Position numbers and translations under genes: made by a program. 64,000 nt of DNA from Balneolaceae bacterium (GTDB lineage Bacteria > Bacteroidota > Rhodothermia > Balneolales > Balneolaceae). This document shows, piece after piece, positions 54,501-62,243 of the stretch (within the stretch, counting starts at the first letter, position 1; every line of letters starts with the position of its first letter). The notes beneath the pieces are model-generated. The model was not told the origin of the DNA. It searched no databases and was given only the letters and a program-made list of their open reading frames with translations. The stretch is from the NCBI GenBank assembly GCA_017643365.1, contig JAEPNO010000002.1, forward strand, positions 275,308 through 339,307. Direction: 5' to 3'.

Positions 54501-54790
54501 CTGAGTTTTCAGTATTAAACAAATCAGAAACCTATAATTGGCCTAACCCGGCTAAAGATGAAACCAATATCCGATTTGAGTTGGAAGCTGCCGGCACCGT
54601 CGACATAACCATCATCGACTATTCCGGTCGAGTGGTTTTTGAACGTACAGTTCAAGCATTTGGTGGATCGCCGGAAGAAATAACCATCGCTACCCATAAT
54701 TGGGCGAGTGGCGCGTATTTTGGTCGCGTTGAAGCCAATGTAAACGGGAAAACCGAATCGAAAACCATCAAAATTGGAGTGGTGCACTAA
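51590..54790 (+). CDS. M6-like secreted protein with a lost zinc motif and type IX sorting domain
   Basis: A 1066-residue protein with signal peptide (FFASMLFLFLIQSVNGQE). Residues about 50-370 follow the M6 metalloprotease-like domain: MVEFQSDTNR, FLKSSDDQLTFDYQVLP, FVIFHAGIGRDVE, LGLPDLFNTENGQPAIGRFG and LMDGAG. Where active relatives have H-E-x-G-H before LGLPD, this one has A274-S275-I-G-S278, so all three key residues are replaced and it should not bind zinc in the usual way. FG-GAP-like repeats follow (ADITGDNRQDILVVGQDE), and the last ~85 residues are a type A sorting domain (NWPNPAKDETNIRFELEAAG). It is next to porV and overlaps the following gene by one base. Confidence 0.85.
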   Translation: MKIPLLKIIFFASMLFLFLIQSVNGQEIKFKRTHPISLNTEISRSTPATGTINIVAVMVEFQSDTNRLTSGTGIFGSNGLDGLPYLTREEQTFIDPLPHNRPYFEAHLEFVKNYFLKSSDDQLTFDYQVLPQVYQLDKPMEEYAPIGDTFTLEKIAALMQDVWAKVEAQGGFDATGLDPDNTVFVIFHAGIGRDVELTGTSLDITPFDLPSITLDENNLADLLDDPSFDGFSINNGSFRVNNSMLIPRTQSRRGTDISNNEIVFPLSINGLLTASIGSYLGLPDLFNTENGQPAIGRFGLMDGAGFFAYNGLLPPEPSAWEKIFLGWETPISISNDETDPIQLAAGSLDQPNSIAKIELSSTEYFLIENRHRDPELIEETAASVTITTRTTDGNLVDKTFTNLDEDFIFQAAGFDTLLVPGTIVDVSNFDWSLPGGLDVGEDGDAGTEDDRHLNGGILIWHIDEGVLAQQLDRDRVNADENRRGVDLEEGDGAQDIGKSVGLLDNSPTFGYAFDFWWAGNDFRVITQTTEIDLNPDNIFGPETYPNNNSNSGARSGFELYNFSDNLPVASFKIREVGTEDLDFIQIGSSTLDGPFSFGTQEELYHDYFPLSISVQNFRNDTVVVIPSTTSLFLSDLTGNNPFSSFIFRINGGVYTQPINIENEFIVLYSRENATTKYDNNNPGSITATTLIGTSGSDQIGPEFGFVSSQDGINIDYDFNNLSIHVRSGNQFETNSGYEFRSEIINSKYVGINGNTIEFVGESIPDYFADYDQRLFAGTIESNLGNFYYLFEDGRFSIADPSKSEAVTPIFEEEQAEWPAIVDEGYIYRINRTDNQIEGYNFNGALLANTPILAPDSIQFIGTPIIADITGDNRQDILVVGQDEYSVNIFAYETDGNPIEGFPLYVGGAVGSDVQPIHPVMFEDVLYAVSHTGDLRAWRFLNHTSTQWPGRYGENPYNKVSAYIEFEENTNAEFSVLNKSETYNWPNPAKDETNIRFELEAAGTVDITIIDYSGRVVFERTVQAFGGSPEEITIATHNWASGAYFGRVEANVNGKTESKTIKIGVVH

Positions 54791-57700
54791 TGAGATTTAA
54801 ACGCACATACCTCCTACTGCTACTCAGTTTGTTTTGTTCGATGTCGGCGTATACCCAAACCAATCCTGAGTTTTACGATTACAGTTACAATCACCTGCAA
54901 TGGTACACCATCGAAAGTGATCACTTTATGGTTCATTTTCAGGAAGGGAATTCCCGATCGGCCCAAGTGGTGTCGCGAATTGCGGAGGAAATCTACGATC
55001 CGATCACCGAATTGTATCAACACGAACCGAATTCTAAGGTGAATATCGTGTTGAAAGACCGCGAAGATTACAGCAACGGTGCTGCATATTTCTTCGATAA
55101 TAAAATCGATATTTGGGTGCCTTCGCTTGATACGCCATTGCGTGGTACCCACAATTGGATGCGCAATGTAATCACTCACGAATTTGTGCACATCGTTCAA
55201 ATTCAGGCTGCTATGAAGCGTAAACGAAAGATTCCCGTGCTTTATCTGCAATGGCTTTCCTACGAAAAAGTTCGTCGACCCGATGTGCTCTACGGTTTCC
55301 CAAACGGTATTATTTCGATGCCTTTTGCTTCGATCAATGTCCCGGCCTGGCTGGCTGAGGGAACGGCACAATATCAAACCGAAGACATCAAATACGATCG
55401 CTGGGATGCCCACCGCGATATGATTTTACGAACCCGGATTTTATCCGACACCTATTTCTCGTTGAAAGAAATGGGCACCTTTAGTTCCAAAACCAGCATA
55501 GAACGCGAAACGGTGTACAACCAAGGTTTTGGCTTTGTGATTTATCTGGCCGAGCGCTTTGGTGATGATGTGCTTCGAAAAATCTCTGAAGCTTTAGGTG
55601 AAAAGAATGTGTTTACGGTAGAGGAAGCGATCGAAATGGCAACCGACATTCCCGGTGAAGAAGTCTTTGAAGATTGGATCGCTGAACGGCGTGCTCACTA
55701 CGGAGCTGAATTCAATGGCTTGGTTCTATCTGGTTCAGAATATGTTGAACCTAAAGGATTTTTCAATTTTTATCCAAAGCTGGCTCAAAATGGTAATCGA
55801 CTAGCTTATTTATCAAATAAAGGTCGCGATTATTCTTTGGCCTCTTTGTACATCATCGATAAAGGTGATACTACCAGTATAGAAAAAGTGGAACAAATTG
55901 ATCCGGATGCACATCAACACGACCATGAACAACAACTTTCTGTAAAACCGGCCATCCCATTTATCGCTACTTCCTTTTCGTTTTCTCCTGATGGAAATCA
56001 AATTGTGTACTCGGTAAATAAGAAAAATCAGTATGGTGAATCATATCGTGATTTGTACGTTTATGATATAACATCCAATGAAAATAAACGTCTTACAGAA
56101 TCTGCCAGAATGCAATCACCTGCATGGGGTCCGAATGGTGATATTGTAGCAATTCAATATGAATCCGGAACTCAAAATTTAGTTCTGTTTCACCCGGATA
56201 GTGCAGAACATCGTACGCAACTTACCAATTTCAGTGATGCAGAAACTATCTTCACCCCAGTTTGGCATCCGAACGGACGAGAAGTCTATTTTTCTTACGC
56301 TGATTTTGGGCATCGAAGCATTCAGAAAATCAACCTCGACACCAAGCGTATCTCGCCGGTTTTGGATGATGTGTACACCGATTATCGAGATCCTTTTATT
56401 TCTGCTGATGGTATGAAGCTATATTACTCTGCAAGTCACAACGGTCGCTTCAATATTTACCGACGGGAACTGATCACACAAGAAAACAAAATGCTCACCA
56501 ATGTGTTAGGTGGTGCATTTATGCCATTTGCCACTGCTGGCACCTTGTATTTTTCGGAGTATGAAAAAGACGGATATAAAATTAAAAAACGAGCGATTTC
56601 AGAATCTGAATTACCCTCATTTTTCCCGCCAAAACGTATTGGTGGCCAAATTGGCGATACCGAAATCACGCTTAATGATTTCAACGATAAAGACATCGAT
56701 GCATTTGGAGAAACCGCCGAAGCCATTGCCGATACCGGAACATATGAGTTCGATCTTGAAACGTTGAACGCCTCGAACGAACGGAAATACCGCGAATATG
56801 AAGATACTTTTCTCGATTACTCTTTCTTCCCGGTGCTCCGTTTTGATAATTACACGAAATTAAACGGCTCGAACGGCGCGCTTTTACGCCAGGGTGAGTT
56901 TGGTAAACTTGGTGAAAATCTGCTACGTGATATGAAACCCGGAGTCTATTTCGCCAATCGTGATGCCATCGACAAGCTGTCGCTGTTTGGTGGTGTGATG
57001 CTCGGGCTCACATCAACCCCAGCTGAGGATATCGGCGACTTTTTCTCTCCCAGCAGAATGTTCCGATTAGATCGCGACATCTTTTTCATGGCCGAATATC
57101 GTGGCTTACCATTTATCAAAAAGAGTTGGTCGCCCACTGTTTCTATTGAAATCTTCAATCTTCATCGAAATGTGAAAAATGGACTAAGCATTGAGGAATT
57201 CCCTTGTACTTCGTGCATGCCCGACACCACCAATGTTGATATTGGATATGAAATCTGGGAGGCAAATCTATTCTTCCGATCGAAATTGAGCCGGCGAAGT
57301 TTGCTAGAGCTGGGCATCGGCTATTCTCCCTATCAGGTACAAACCGATAATTTCTACTCACGGGAACTGGAAACTCTGATCAGTGGATCATCCTCTGAAT
57401 ATTATAAAGCAACTACCCTTTCAGCGGCATATACCTTCAATTATTACACCTATACCGTTGATGCAGACATTGCCCCAATTGGGCTAAAAGGCTATGTACG
57501 ATATCAATATCAACCTGCTCAGCTACTTGAAGAGTACCAGATTAAAGATGGTTCGCTAATTCCAATCTTTAAAAAAACGCGAAATCAGTCCACCGAGCTA
57601 CATATTCGCTATGGATTTAAAACGGTAGGTAATCAGGCATTTCAGGCCAGAGTTCGAGGATTCACTTATTTCAACGACCCCAAAGATTCTTTCTACACCG

Positions 57701-58152
57701 ATTATGTGGGTGGATTTTTAGGAATGCGCAGTTACCCGTTTTTTGCCATTGCCGGTAATCAAACTGCATTTACAAGCTTGAGCTGGTTTATGCCCATTTT
57801 CAAAGACATTAATACTCAGGTTGGTCCATATATGTTTGATAAAATGTATGCCCGCTTCTTTTTCGAAACAGGCAATGGCTGGTTTTTGGGTAACAGCAAG
57901 GGTTCGGAAACCGCTCAAAGGCTAAGCACGGGAAATAATCTAAAAAGTGGTGTTGGTGCTGAACTTCGAATGGCTTCCAGCGGATATTATTTATTCCCCC
58001 TTAAGTTCTTTGTGAGTGCCAGTTATGGCTTTAATGACTTCTCTGTTACCTTACCCGATGCCTTCCAAACCGGTACAAATAGCAACACCGTTCGTTATGG
58101 CAGAGAAGTACTGTTTCATTTTGGTTTAACTTTTGATTTTGAGTTGTTATGA
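54790..58152 (+). CDS. MA-type peptidase with beta-propeller and outer-membrane barrel
   Basis: A 1120-residue exported protein. Residues about 20-300 are a gluzincin-like metallopeptidase: the zinc motif H-E-F-V-H occurs in NVITHEFVHIVQIQAAMKR, with the downstream glutamate in VPAWLAEGTAQYQTED. A TolB/PD40-like propeller covers about 330-620 (SFSFSPDGNQIVYSVNKKNQ, SPAWGPNGDIVAIQYESG). The last 450 residues show outer-membrane barrel strands and end in FGLTFDFELL. It would be a surface-anchored or periplasmic protease. The stop overlaps the next gene by 4 bp, and it follows the M6-like gene directly, so all are probably cotranscribed. Confidence 0.82.
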   Translation: MRFKRTYLLLLLSLFCSMSAYTQTNPEFYDYSYNHLQWYTIESDHFMVHFQEGNSRSAQVVSRIAEEIYDPITELYQHEPNSKVNIVLKDREDYSNGAAYFFDNKIDIWVPSLDTPLRGTHNWMRNVITHEFVHIVQIQAAMKRKRKIPVLYLQWLSYEKVRRPDVLYGFPNGIISMPFASINVPAWLAEGTAQYQTEDIKYDRWDAHRDMILRTRILSDTYFSLKEMGTFSSKTSIERETVYNQGFGFVIYLAERFGDDVLRKISEALGEKNVFTVEEAIEMATDIPGEEVFEDWIAERRAHYGAEFNGLVLSGSEYVEPKGFFNFYPKLAQNGNRLAYLSNKGRDYSLASLYIIDKGDTTSIEKVEQIDPDAHQHDHEQQLSVKPAIPFIATSFSFSPDGNQIVYSVNKKNQYGESYRDLYVYDITSNENKRLTESARMQSPAWGPNGDIVAIQYESGTQNLVLFHPDSAEHRTQLTNFSDAETIFTPVWHPNGREVYFSYADFGHRSIQKINLDTKRISPVLDDVYTDYRDPFISADGMKLYYSASHNGRFNIYRRELITQENKMLTNVLGGAFMPFATAGTLYFSEYEKDGYKIKKRAISESELPSFFPPKRIGGQIGDTEITLNDFNDKDIDAFGETAEAIADTGTYEFDLETLNASNERKYREYEDTFLDYSFFPVLRFDNYTKLNGSNGALLRQGEFGKLGENLLRDMKPGVYFANRDAIDKLSLFGGVMLGLTSTPAEDIGDFFSPSRMFRLDRDIFFMAEYRGLPFIKKSWSPTVSIEIFNLHRNVKNGLSIEEFPCTSCMPDTTNVDIGYEIWEANLFFRSKLSRRSLLELGIGYSPYQVQTDNFYSRELETLISGSSSEYYKATTLSAAYTFNYYTYTVDADIAPIGLKGYVRYQYQPAQLLEEYQIKDGSLIPIFKKTRNQSTELHIRYGFKTVGNQAFQARVRGFTYFNDPKDSFYTDYVGGFLGMRSYPFFAIAGNQTAFTSLSWFMPIFKDINTQVGPYMFDKMYARFFFETGNGWFLGNSKGSETAQRLSTGNNLKSGVGAELRMASSGYYLFPLKFFVSASYGFNDFSVTLPDAFQTGTNSNTVRYGREVLFHFGLTFDFELL

Positions 58153-59153
58153 GAAATCTCATTCTCTTACTTTTGCTTTGTTTTTTGGGTTCTCCAACTT
58201 TTGCTCAACCCGCAAAGGCATATTTAAGTGGTCCAATTTTCTTAGAAGACACCCTTAGTTTTGATCAAAGTTTTAAAAGTGAACTCACTTTTGTGCCAAA
58301 TCATTTTAATCTTGAATCCGAATCTACTTCCTTTTTTGACTCTCCAAGAACACGTCCGGGAATTGCGATGCTCTCATCGGCAATTATTCCCGGTAGCGGG
58401 CAAGCTATTAATGGGAAATGGGGGCGGGCTGCAGCTTATTTCCTAACCGAAGCCATTAGTTTAGCTTACTACTTCAATCAAAATACACAAGCTAAAAACA
58501 ATGAACGAGCTTACGAAAACTACGCCGACCAAAACTGGAGCCCTGTAGCATATGCAAAATGGCTAGTTGATTATTCGGTAGCAAATGGATTAAATCAAGA
58601 TTTAAATGAGTTCCTTACCTTAAACCAATTAGTTAATAATTTAGAACCTGATTGGGAAAAAACTTCAAATGATTGGATTAAACTTGGGCAACAAGGCTTA
58701 TTACTTGTAAGAGCTGTAGAAGTTCGAACTCCTTTTATAAAGGATGATGGAACAATAAGAAGTGAGTTTTCGCATATTTTACAAGATTTCGGCTCGCAAC
58801 AATATTATGAATTGATGAGTAAATATTATCAATTTCAGCCGGGTTGGAAAGATTTTTATACCTCGAGAACTGATCCAAATGGGCGTTATTATGGCACAGG
58901 CGGTAATAGTTTACCTTTTACTTATTCATGGGATAACTCGATGATTTCTGCAGATTTTATTGAAGGTAGAAATAGAGCGTATGAATTTAACCAGAACTAT
59001 CGCAAGGCCGGGAACATCCTCCAATTTCTAGTGGTAAATCACGTGATATCAGCGTTTGATGCCTTCTTCACTGTTAAGCTCAAAAACAGCAGATTAGAAA
59101 CTCAGGCAAATTTGGTTGGTGAAGAATCAGTTTCGTTGATCTGGCACTTTTAA
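58149..59153 (+). CDS. DUF5683-like exported membrane protein
   Basis: A 334-residue protein with signal peptide (ILLLLLCFLGSPTFAQPAK). RPGIAMLSSAIIPGSGQAIN followed by GKWGRAAAYFLTEAISLAYY is the pattern of the DUF5683 family in Bacteroidota, where a glycine-rich P-G-x-G-Q precedes helical membrane segments. A tandem of tyrosine-rich segments (YYELMSKYYQFQPGW) fills the middle. No function is known. It overlaps the preceding peptidase/barrel gene by 4 bp. Confidence 0.65.
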   Translation: MRNLILLLLLCFLGSPTFAQPAKAYLSGPIFLEDTLSFDQSFKSELTFVPNHFNLESESTSFFDSPRTRPGIAMLSSAIIPGSGQAINGKWGRAAAYFLTEAISLAYYFNQNTQAKNNERAYENYADQNWSPVAYAKWLVDYSVANGLNQDLNEFLTLNQLVNNLEPDWEKTSNDWIKLGQQGLLLVRAVEVRTPFIKDDGTIRSEFSHILQDFGSQQYYELMSKYYQFQPGWKDFYTSRTDPNGRYYGTGGNSLPFTYSWDNSMISADFIEGRNRAYEFNQNYRKAGNILQFLVVNHVISAFDAFFTVKLKNSRLETQANLVGEESVSLIWHF

Positions 59154-59181
59154 CATCCTCGATCTTCTCGTATTTTTAACC

Positions 59182-60003
59182 ATGCTTAAAGCACTGCTTA
59201 CCAACAAATATCTTTACATCATCATATTCTCAGTCATCGTGATTGGCTCATTAACTTTACTAGCCATCGATAAGGTGATTATGCCGGAATACACTAAGTA
59301 CAACGAAGGGGTAACTGTACCCGACGTGACCCGAGTTTCGCTCGAAGAAGCTGAAGAAATGCTCACAAGCATTGGACTTCGGTTTGAGGTGGCGGATCGA
59401 CGAGCAAATTCAGCTTATCCGGCCAATTACGTGATCGATCAAACTCCTACTGCTTCGATTTTGGTTAAGCCGAATCGAAAAGTGTATTTGACCGTGAATG
59501 CCGCCGTTCGCCCAACTGTGGAAGTGCCCAACGTGGTGAACCTTTCCCTTAGAAATGCACAAGTTCAGCTCCAAAATTATGGACTTTCAGTAGGCTCGAT
59601 CAGTTATGAATCTTCGCGTTTTAAAAACGTTGTGCTTCGTCAAAGTATCGATGAAGGCAGCATTGTTGATCGTGGCGCTACTATCGATTTGGTGGTAAGC
59701 GATGGACTTGGCGATAAGATTGTAGAAGTGCCGGAAATTATTGGTCTACGCTTGCCCGATGCACAGTTGAAAATCAGAGAAGCCGGATTACGAGTGGGCG
59801 AAATCCGATTTCAACCGGTTAAAGAAATTGCACCAAACGTTGTGCTTGATTTCACGCCTAAAGTAAGCACCTTAGTTGAAGGCGAAACGCTTACTCTCGT
59901 TATCTCAGAACGATTCGATGTAACCGAAGAAGTAGAAGGTGGTGTGGTTTTCACCGATTCAACAGGCAACAACAATCAAATTCCCGACAAACAACCCAAA
60001 TAA
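59182..60003 (+). CDS. PASTA-domain membrane protein
   Basis: A 273-residue protein with one N-terminal membrane segment (YIIIFSVIVIGSLTLLAI) and three PASTA domains: VTVPDVTRVSLEEAEEML, VEVPNVVNLSLRNAQVQLQN and VEVPEIIGLRLPDAQLKIRE, each about 70 residues. PASTA modules bind peptidoglycan fragments or act as wall spacers. There is no kinase domain, unlike PknB-type proteins. It is 4 bp ahead of rpe. Confidence 0.9.
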   Translation: MLKALLTNKYLYIIIFSVIVIGSLTLLAIDKVIMPEYTKYNEGVTVPDVTRVSLEEAEEMLTSIGLRFEVADRRANSAYPANYVIDQTPTASILVKPNRKVYLTVNAAVRPTVEVPNVVNLSLRNAQVQLQNYGLSVGSISYESSRFKNVVLRQSIDEGSIVDRGATIDLVVSDGLGDKIVEVPEIIGLRLPDAQLKIREAGLRVGEIRFQPVKEIAPNVVLDFTPKVSTLVEGETLTLVISERFDVTEEVEGGVVFTDSTGNNNQIPDKQPK

Positions 60004-60007
60004 ATTC

Positions 60008-60673
60008 ATGAATTTCAATCTGCCGATTCTGGCTCCCTCCATCCTTGCGGCCAATTTCCTTACGCTGCAATCCGACATCGAACAAGCAATTAAGGGCGGC
60101 ACGCAGTGGATTCATTGCGATATCATGGATGGGCATTTTGTGCCAAATATCAGTTACGGTCCTGGAATTGTAAAACAGGTATCCATGATTTCTGAGGACG
60201 CTTTTATTGATGTACATCTAATGATCGAAAATCCCGATTTTTATGTTGATGAGTTTGTACATGCAGGCGCAGATTTGATCTCGGTTCACTATGAGGCTTG
60301 CCCTCACTTACACCGCTCTTTGCAGAAAATTAAGAGTCACGGCATCATGTCTGGCGTTGCTGTTAACCCGGCCACGTCTTTATACAACATAGAGCCGATT
60401 TTAGCCGATGTAGATATGGTGGTGTTGATGAGTGTGAATCCGGGATTTGGCGGACAGAGTTTTATTGAGCAAACTTACCAACGGCTTCAGGAACTTGTTG
60501 ATTTACGCGAAACCGGCGAATACGGTTTTCTTATTCAGGTGGATGGTGGGGTGAATCTTAAAAATATTGCATCAGTTAAAGGAGCCGGTGCAGATGTTTT
60601 GGTAGCCGGTAGTAGTGTTTTTAAAGCCGAAGATATCACCGCGCGCGTGCAAGAGCTTTCTGCACTGATTTAA
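60008..60673 (+). CDS. rpe: Ribulose-phosphate 3-epimerase
   Basis: A 221-residue TIM-barrel epimerase of the pentose phosphate pathway converting ribulose-5-phosphate and xylulose-5-phosphate. Landmarks are LAPSILAANFLTLQSDI, WIHCDIMDGHFVPNISYGP, DVHLMIENPDFYV, the metal ligands His and Asp in these, MSVNPGFGGQSF and QVDGGVNLKNI. ATG 60008 gives the family start (FNLPILAPS); the open frame runs back into the PASTA gene in another frame. Confidence 0.96.
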   Translation: MNFNLPILAPSILAANFLTLQSDIEQAIKGGTQWIHCDIMDGHFVPNISYGPGIVKQVSMISEDAFIDVHLMIENPDFYVDEFVHAGADLISVHYEACPHLHRSLQKIKSHGIMSGVAVNPATSLYNIEPILADVDMVVLMSVNPGFGGQSFIEQTYQRLQELVDLRETGEYGFLIQVDGGVNLKNIASVKGAGADVLVAGSSVFKAEDITARVQELSALI

Positions 60674-60693
60674 TTTAAATCTAACGACTAATA

Positions 60694-61758
60694 ATTATCG
60701 AAATCGAAGATTCCAGAACGTTACTAGAACAGAAAATTGAACTTACAGGAGTAGATCCAATCTCCCTTTTTGGATTGCAGGATCAACAGCTGAGAGTGTT
60801 GGATGGAGCCTTTCCTGAAACTAAGATCAACGTTCGTGGAGAACGTGTAAAACTTACCGGCCCCTCTCAAGAAGTGGCCATCCTAAAAGAAGTGATTAGC
60901 GGGATGATCGAAATTGTATCCCGCAAAAATAAGATCACTAAAGACGATGTAAACACGCTTATCACTTTGAAATCGGGTCAGATGTCGCGAACGGTTGAAC
61001 CTATTGATATTGGTGATGGCGAGTTGATCCTGTACACTCACAAAGGTCAGGCGGTTTTAGCTAAAACTCCGGGGCAAAAAGAAATTTATAAGTCATCGGC
61101 AAAGCATGACATCGTATTTGCGATCGGTCCGGCTGGTACCGGGAAAACGTACACTTCGGTAGCTCTGGCTGTTAAAGCATTGAAAGAACGCCGAGTTGAG
61201 AAAATCATTCTTGCTCGCCCTGCCGTTGAAGCCGGTGAAAATCTTGGTTTCCTACCCGGCGATTTGAAAGAGAAAATCGATCCATATCTGCGCCCGCTTT
61301 ACGATGCACTGGAAGACATGATCGATCAGGATAAACTAAATCTCTATTTACAGAAAAATGTGATTGAGATTGCTCCGCTGGCATACATGCGTGGACGAAC
61401 TCTAAACAATGCGTTTGTGATATTGGATGAAGCTCAGAATGCGACCAATACTCAAATGAAGATGTTTCTTACTCGGATTGGGTTTAACAGTCGTGCCATT
61501 ATCACCGGTGATGTTACCCAGACCGATTTACCCAGAAAGCATCAATCGGGACTTATTTCGATTCAAAAAATCCTTAGTGAAGTTGAAGGCATCGACTTTG
61601 TGTATCTGGACGAGAAAGACGTAGTTCGACATCGTTTGGTCAAAGACATTATTAATGCTTATGAACAGCATGATGCGATGAAGGAAGAGTTGAAGGAGAA
61701 GAGGGAACAGAGGGACAGAGGGACAGAGGAATTAAGGAGCAAAGGAACAAAGGCTTAA
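60694..61758 (+). CDS. phoH: PhoH-like phosphate starvation-inducible ATPase
   Basis: PhoH is a P-loop ATPase of the RNA-associated YbeZ type. Walker A is AIGPAGTGKTYTSVALAVKA and Walker B AFVILDEAQNATNTQMKMFL, with GDVTQTDLPRKHQSG after it. No ATG, GTG or TTG occurs in-frame at the family start; the first TTG (60775) would drop 27 residues that fit the family (LLEQKIELTGVDPISLFG). I place the start at ATT 60694, next to alternatives ATA 60691 and ATC 60697; the in-frame stop at 60682 bounds it. The last 18 codons (from about R-E-Q-R-D-R-G) are encoded by the octamer array described next. Confidence 0.85.
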   Translation: MIEIEDSRTLLEQKIELTGVDPISLFGLQDQQLRVLDGAFPETKINVRGERVKLTGPSQEVAILKEVISGMIEIVSRKNKITKDDVNTLITLKSGQMSRTVEPIDIGDGELILYTHKGQAVLAKTPGQKEIYKSSAKHDIVFAIGPAGTGKTYTSVALAVKALKERRVEKIILARPAVEAGENLGFLPGDLKEKIDPYLRPLYDALEDMIDQDKLNLYLQKNVIEIAPLAYMRGRTLNNAFVILDEAQNATNTQMKMFLTRIGFNSRAIITGDVTQTDLPRKHQSGLISIQKILSEVEGIDFVYLDEKDVVRHRLVKDIINAYEQHDAMKEELKEKREQRDRGTEELRSKGTKA

Positions 61759-61808
61759 AGGTACAGAGTGATTGAGTGACAGAGTTACATAGTGACTAAG
61801 TTTCAAAG
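61705..61808. repeat. Octamer array upstream of the S23 gene (phoH side)
   Basis: Thirteen consecutive 8-base units in strict register, each ending in AG: for example GAACAGAG, GGACAGAG twice, GAATTAAG, GAGCAAAG, GTACAGAG, TGACAGAG, TTACATAG and TTTCAAAG. The first 54 bases lie inside the phoH reading frame, including its stop. The array ends 17 bp before the S23 ATG. Its segment 61779-61789 is the exact reverse complement of repeats in the downstream array. Confidence 0.9.
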
Positions 61809-61825
61809 TGAGATCGAATTAAAGT

Positions 61826-62188
61826 ATGGGAAGCGTAAAAACACATCGAGATTTACAGATTTGGCAGAAGTCGATGGATTTAGTGACCATCATTTATGAT
61901 GCTACAGATGACTTTCCTACCTCTGAAAAATTTGGTCTACTTTCACAAATCCGTCGAGCTTCTGTTTCAGTTCCTGCAAATATTGCTGAAGGATTCGGTA
62001 GAAGGTCGAATGGTGATTTTAAGCGATTCTTAAATATCTCGATGGGCTCACTTTTTGAACTTCAAACTGAAATTGAAATTTCAAAGAACTTAGGATTCAT
62101 AAGTGAATCAAAATTTGAAGAACTTTACGACTATACCCGCGAAGTAGAACGAATGATGAGTAGCTTCATCCGTACCTTACAAACCTGA
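61826..62188 (+). CDS. Four-helix-bundle S23-family protein, third copy
   Basis: A 120-residue S23/TIGR02436 protein. LQIWQKSMDLVTIIYDATDD, FGLLSQIRRASVSVPANIAE and GSLFELQTEIEISKNLGF match the subgroup typified by SVPANIAEG. It stands between phoH and the metallo-hydrolase gene and is transcribed with them. Octamer arrays of shared core and inverted orientation lie on both sides. It is more similar to the copy at 20.75 kb than to that at 9.5 kb. Function is not known. Confidence 0.92.
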   Translation: MGSVKTHRDLQIWQKSMDLVTIIYDATDDFPTSEKFGLLSQIRRASVSVPANIAEGFGRRSNGDFKRFLNISMGSLFELQTEIEISKNLGFISESKFEELYDYTREVERMMSSFIRTLQT

Positions 62189-62195
62189 CACCAAA

Positions 62196-62243
62196 AACTC
62201 TGTAACTCTGTAACTCTGTAACTCTGTAACTCTGTAACTCTGA
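62196..62243. repeat. Octamer array downstream of the S23 gene
   Basis: Five perfect AACTCTGT units and a sixth AACTCTGA, starting 8 bp after the S23 stop. In reverse complement the unit is ACAGAGTT, the same octamer as the upstream array's TGACAGAG/TTACATAG register. The last unit overlaps the CTG codon proposed as start of the next gene. Confidence 0.92.

Noticed and set aside
9510..62188. S23 genes as parts of rRNA intervening sequences or of a diversity-generating retroelement
   Set aside because: No rRNA gene, reverse transcriptase, template or variable repeat is present in the window; the genes sit between protein-coding genes.
61705..62243. Short tandem arrays as a CRISPR array
   Set aside because: Units are 7-8 bases and contiguous, with no spacers, and no cas genes are near.
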